Shown: piece by piece, positions 7,512-9,323 of the stretch
How positions within the stretch are numbered: position 1 is the first letter of the stretch
Layout: each line of letters starts with the position of its first letter
Assembly: GCA_018882545.1 (NCBI GenBank)
Contig: VERS01000043.1
Location: forward strand, 1-9,323
Origin: Mycobacterium sp.
GTDB taxonomy: Bacteria > Actinomycetota > Actinomycetes > Mycobacteriales > Mycobacteriaceae
Length of the DNA: 9,323 nucleotides
Reading direction: 5' to 3'
Notes under the pieces: generated by a model
Database searches by the model: none
The model's input: only the letters and a program-made list of their open reading frames with translations
Told to the model about the DNA's origin: nothing
Made by a program: the position numbers and the translations under genes

Positions 7512-7536
7512 ATTTGGGACCAATTTGGGACCAAAT
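7512..7536. repeat. Tandem 11-bp repeats with internal dyad, candidate integrase or regulator sites
   Basis: ATTTGGGACCA occurs twice head to tail at 7512-7522 and 7523-7533, a spacing of about one helical turn. The second copy completes a dyad, ATTTGG-GA-CCAAAT (7523-7536), with perfect 6-bp arms. The position, 41 bp after the tRNA, fits an arm-type integrase site; an operator is the alternative. Confidence 0.5.
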
Positions 7537-7580
7537 CCCGTTTCTGCAACTCAACCCGGTGGTCTTTCGGGGGAAGCGCA

Positions 7581-7602
7581 ACCTGTCCGCTCCTGGACAG
7601 GT
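7581..7602. promoter_or_regulatory. Perfect 8-bp inverted repeat (hairpin) in the 5'-nucleotidase leader
   Basis: ACCTGTCC at 7581-7588 and GGACAGGT at 7595-7602 are exact reverse complements around a 6-base loop. No T run follows, so it is not a classical terminator. Its 3' arm belongs to the GACAGGTC direct repeat described with the next element. Confidence 0.5.
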
Positions 7603-7630
7603 CGTGGATGACAGGTCTGCGGCCGACCTG
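7596..7630. repeat. GACAGGTC direct repeat and second inverted repeat
   Basis: GACAGGTC occurs at 7596-7603 and again at 7610-7617, 14 bp apart. CAGGTC (7612-7617) also pairs with GACCTG (7625-7630) across 7 bases. With the 7581-7588 arm this gives four copies of an ACAGGT motif, two in each orientation, within 50 bp just upstream of the 7645-7650 ribosome binding site. Confidence 0.5.
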
Positions 7631-7644
7631 CCCGGTCCCGGCCC

Positions 7645-7650
7645 AGGAGG
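7645..7650 (+). promoter_or_regulatory. Ribosome binding site that sets the 5'-nucleotidase start
   Basis: AGGAGG, a perfect Shine-Dalgarno core, lies 4 nt before GTG 7655. It rules out the longer in-frame start at 7484, whose N-terminal extension looks non-coding. Confidence 0.8.
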
Positions 7651-7654
7651 CGTT

Positions 7655-8596
7655 GTGACTTACGAACTTGATCATCGGCTGGTCATCGGCGTCGCCTCAA
7701 GTGCGTTATTCGACCTCGGTGAGGCGGATGAAGTCTTCCGAAATCGCGGCGAGGAGGCATATCGCGCCTACCAGGAATCGAAGGTGGATGCGCCGCTGGC
7801 GCCGGGGATTGCCTTTCCCTTCATCAAGCGACTGCTGTCGCTGAACGATCTCGGAGATGACGCGACACAGGGCCGCCTTATCGAGGTGATCGTGTTGTCG
7901 CACAATGACCCGGATACGGGTCTACGGGTGATGAACTCGATTGAGCACCACGGATTGGATGTCAGCCGAGCAGTTTTCACCCAGGGGCAGGCTCCGTATA
8001 TCTACATTCCGACTCTCTCGATTTCGCTTTTTCTATCTGCCAACGGCGATGACGTCCGCCGGGCAATCTCCCAGCGTTATCCGGCCGGTCAGGTCTTAGC
8101 CTCGACTGCAGTCGACGATCCAGAAGACCCGCAGATCCGGATTGCGTTCGACTTCGACGGCGTTCTGACAGACGATGAATCTGAACAGGTGTACCAGGGA
8201 GAGGGCTTGGACGCCTTCCGTCAGCATGAGGTTGAGAATCTCGTAACTCCGCACAACCCCGGGCCACTTCAGGAGTTCCTTCTGAAGGTTCATGGGATCC
8301 AGAAGCTCGAAGAGGCGCGGAGAAAGGTCGATCCCGAATACAGGAATCGGTTACGTGTTTCCTTGGTGACTGCACGTGACGCTCCTGCGCATAAGCGCGC
8401 TGTCCTCACCCTCAAGGAGTGGGGGGTCGTCGTTAACGACGCATTCTTCCTTGGGGGGATATCCAAAGGTCGGATTCTTGAAGTGCTCCGACCGCACATC
8501 TTCTTCGAAGACCAGCGCGGACATCTTGAGGATACGGCTAAATATTCGCCGGCGGTTTTTATCCCCTTCGGCCGGATTAACGAGTCGGCAGGTTGA
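7655..8596 (+). CDS. 5'-nucleotidase, cytosolic NT5C1-like family (PF06189 type)
   Basis: This is a 313-residue protein, close to the usual length of bacterial members of this family, which dephosphorylate nucleoside 5'-monophosphates. Conserved blocks in order are RLVIGVASSALFDLGEADEV (8-27), the PLAPGIAFPFIKRLLSLN block near 47-64, LSHNDPDTGLRVMNSI (81-96), SLFLSANGDDV (124-134), the HAD-like motif IAFDFDGVLTDDESE (163-177; Asp 166 and Asp 168), LVTARDAPAHKRAV (237-250) with WGV and FFLGGISK (264-271), and FFEDQRGH (283-290). All expected acidic residues are present, so activity is plausible. The usual family motif reads FDGDAVL; here FDFDGVL is the standard HAD form. Base composition differs from the neighbours: hand counts of the 60-base blocks starting at 7921, 7981 and 8521 give 31, 30 and 29 G+C, against 41 for the block at 1201 in der. 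This supports recent acquisition. It lies between tRNA-Pro and an integrase, like element cargo. Confidence 0.88.
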   Translation: MTYELDHRLVIGVASSALFDLGEADEVFRNRGEEAYRAYQESKVDAPLAPGIAFPFIKRLLSLNDLGDDATQGRLIEVIVLSHNDPDTGLRVMNSIEHHGLDVSRAVFTQGQAPYIYIPTLSISLFLSANGDDVRRAISQRYPAGQVLASTAVDDPEDPQIRIAFDFDGVLTDDESEQVYQGEGLDAFRQHEVENLVTPHNPGPLQEFLLKVHGIQKLEEARRKVDPEYRNRLRVSLVTARDAPAHKRAVLTLKEWGVVVNDAFFLGGISKGRILEVLRPHIFFEDQRGHLEDTAKYSPAVFIPFGRINESAG

Positions 8597-8609
8597 TCCG
8601 ATGACCGTC

Positions 8610-8627
8610 CCGGCAACTCAAAGCCGG
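8610..8627. terminator. Weak hairpin between convergent genes
   Basis: CCGGC (8610-8614) and GCCGG (8623-8627) form a 5-bp stem with an 8-base loop in the 40 bp separating the nucleotidase stop from the integrase stop. No T tract follows on either strand. It is a possible bidirectional terminator, on weak evidence. Confidence 0.22.
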
Positions 8628-8636
8628 AGTCTGGGG

Positions 8637-9323
8637 CTAGACAGAACGGAGGTTCGGCCTGCTTCGTTCGCTCAGATGGCTCGACAACAATCCGCTGGCC
8701 TCGGCGATGATCTCGTCGTCTGGGTGCAAGTAGCGCTGTGTCGTCGTAATGCTTCCGTGGCCGGCGATCTTCTGCAGGACGTGAGGCTTGATACCGCTGT
8801 CTGCCATCCAGGTGAGACCGGTGTGGCGAAGTCCGTGTCGGGTGAGGTACTCGTATCCGAGTGCAGTGACTACGTCGTCCCAATGAGTAGCCCGGCGGAG
8901 CCCGGCGGTCGAAATGGGGCCACCGCGAGGACCTGTAAAAAGTCGCGCATCGGGTTTATTACCAACAGCTTTCAGGCGCCGAAGTACCGTGTCACGCACT
9001 TGAGGAATCAGCGGGACCACACGGACTCTTCGTCCTTTCGTGCCCTTATCGACGAGTCCGCCGCCAGTTGCGCGGGCGGTCCCCTCGGTAAGTTCACCGG
9101 GAGAGGGTGTGGTTTGGCGGCGGACCGTCCAAATCCAATCCCTGGTGTTGATGTCGCGGACACGACAGCCCGATATCTCGCCGATTCGCGCAGCAGTGCA
9201 AGCCGCGAAGATCACCACGTCACCCCACCCTTGGTACGAGGGGTTCGACTTTTCAACAAGCGCGGCTGCTAGCGATTCAAGAGCGTGAAAGTCGGCCAAT
9301 GCCAATGCGCGCGGATCGTCGAC
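8637..9323 (-). CDS. int: Tyrosine recombinase/integrase (5' end beyond window)
   Basis: The last 228 residues are visible; the frame stays open to the window edge (VDDPRALALADF...), so the N-terminal DNA-binding domain lies outside. The catalytic domain is complete: Arg in TAARIGEI (visible residue 46), Lys in KGTKGRRVRVVPL (96), the HGLRH box (His 163, Arg 166), GHGSI (His 189) and the nucleophile in TTQRYLHPD (Tyr 198). A TTG at 9303-9305 could be mistaken for a start but would cut off part of the fold. Enzymes of this type integrate phages and integrative conjugative or mobilisable elements, usually into tRNA genes. Its 3' end points toward tRNA-Pro 1.17 kb away, with only the nucleotidase gene between, which suggests the tRNA is its target. 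Phage versus conjugative element cannot be told from here. Confidence 0.95.
   Translation of the reverse strand, partial: VDDPRALALADFHALESLAAALVEKSNPSYQGWGDVVIFAACTAARIGEISGCRVRDINTRDWIWTVRRQTTPSPGELTEGTARATGGGLVDKGTKGRRVRVVPLIPQVRDTVLRRLKAVGNKPDARLFTGPRGGPISTAGLRRATHWDDVVTALGYEYLTRHGLRHTGLTWMADSGIKPHVLQKIAGHGSITTTQRYLHPDDEIIAEASGLLSSHLSERSRPNLRSV

Larger units (their letters stand above)
7472..7654. other. 183-bp interval between tRNA-Pro and the 5'-nucleotidase; probable element end and leader
   Basis: I see no gene here. The interval contains no TA dinucleotide at all, so no TANNNT -10 box is possible. It holds two tandem 11-bp repeats (7512-7533) and a cluster of ACAGGT-type direct and inverted repeats (7581-7630), then a strong AGGAGG. 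If the tRNA 3' end is an attachment core, this is the first DNA of the inserted element. Confidence 0.5.

Noticed and set aside
7484..7654. 57-codon N-terminal extension of the 5'-nucleotidase
   Set aside because: Family similarity begins at the GTG at 7655, which has AGGAGG 4 nt upstream; the extension covers the repeats and hairpins.
7478..7675. 65-aa - strand frame that might be an excisionase
   Set aside because: No Shine-Dalgarno, no recognisable helix-turn-helix pattern, and it overlaps the nucleotidase start and leader.
8376..9272. Long + strand frame (298 aa) opposite the integrase
   Set aside because: The - strand shows all catalytic residues of a tyrosine recombinase; the + frame overlaps the nucleotidase 3' end and has no motif.

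Overview
The window looks like chromosomal DNA of a high-G+C actinobacterium, most likely Mycobacterium sensu lato (Mycolicibacterium type). The reasons are the gene order rluB-cmk-der with 4-bp stop/start overlaps (the order of Rv1711-Rv1713 in M. tuberculosis), GTG starts, TANNNT -10-like boxes, and an Ala/Pro-rich secreted protein of mycobacterial style. This is inference from the sequence alone.

Layout. (1) 1-2275, + strand: a housekeeping operon with the 3' end of an rRNA pseudouridine synthase, cytidylate kinase (cmk) and the ribosome-assembly GTPase Der, all translationally coupled. (2) 2305-6411, - strand, convergent with der: one very large secreted protein (about 1368 aa). It has a Sec signal peptide, an Ala/Pro/Ser linker, a short hydrophobic module, adhesin-type beta repeats, a two-lobed pepsin-like aspartic protease domain placed inside that repeat series, a right-handed beta-helix, and a C-terminal beta-sandwich. 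(3) 6538-7320, + strand: a TSUP (TauE/SafE-like) membrane transporter, divergent from the secreted protein across about 126 bp that hold a perfect 7-bp inverted repeat and two possible -10 boxes. (4) 7398-7471: tRNA-Pro(GGG). (5) 7472-9323: probable left end of an integrative element lodged at the tRNA. It has a repeat-rich 183-bp leader with no TA dinucleotide, a 5'-nucleotidase of the cytosolic NT5C1-like family with markedly lower G+C, and a tyrosine integrase facing back toward the tRNA whose 5' part lies beyond the window.

How the parts work together. The cmk and der products serve nucleotide supply and 50S ribosome maturation, and the pseudouridine synthase modifies 23S rRNA. The secreted protein and the transporter may share a regulatory region, but no functional link is visible. 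The most unusual item is the secreted protein, an aspartic protease nested in a beta-helical adhesin scaffold. The second is the cargo-like nucleotidase between a tRNA attachment site and its integrase, preceded by a structured leader.
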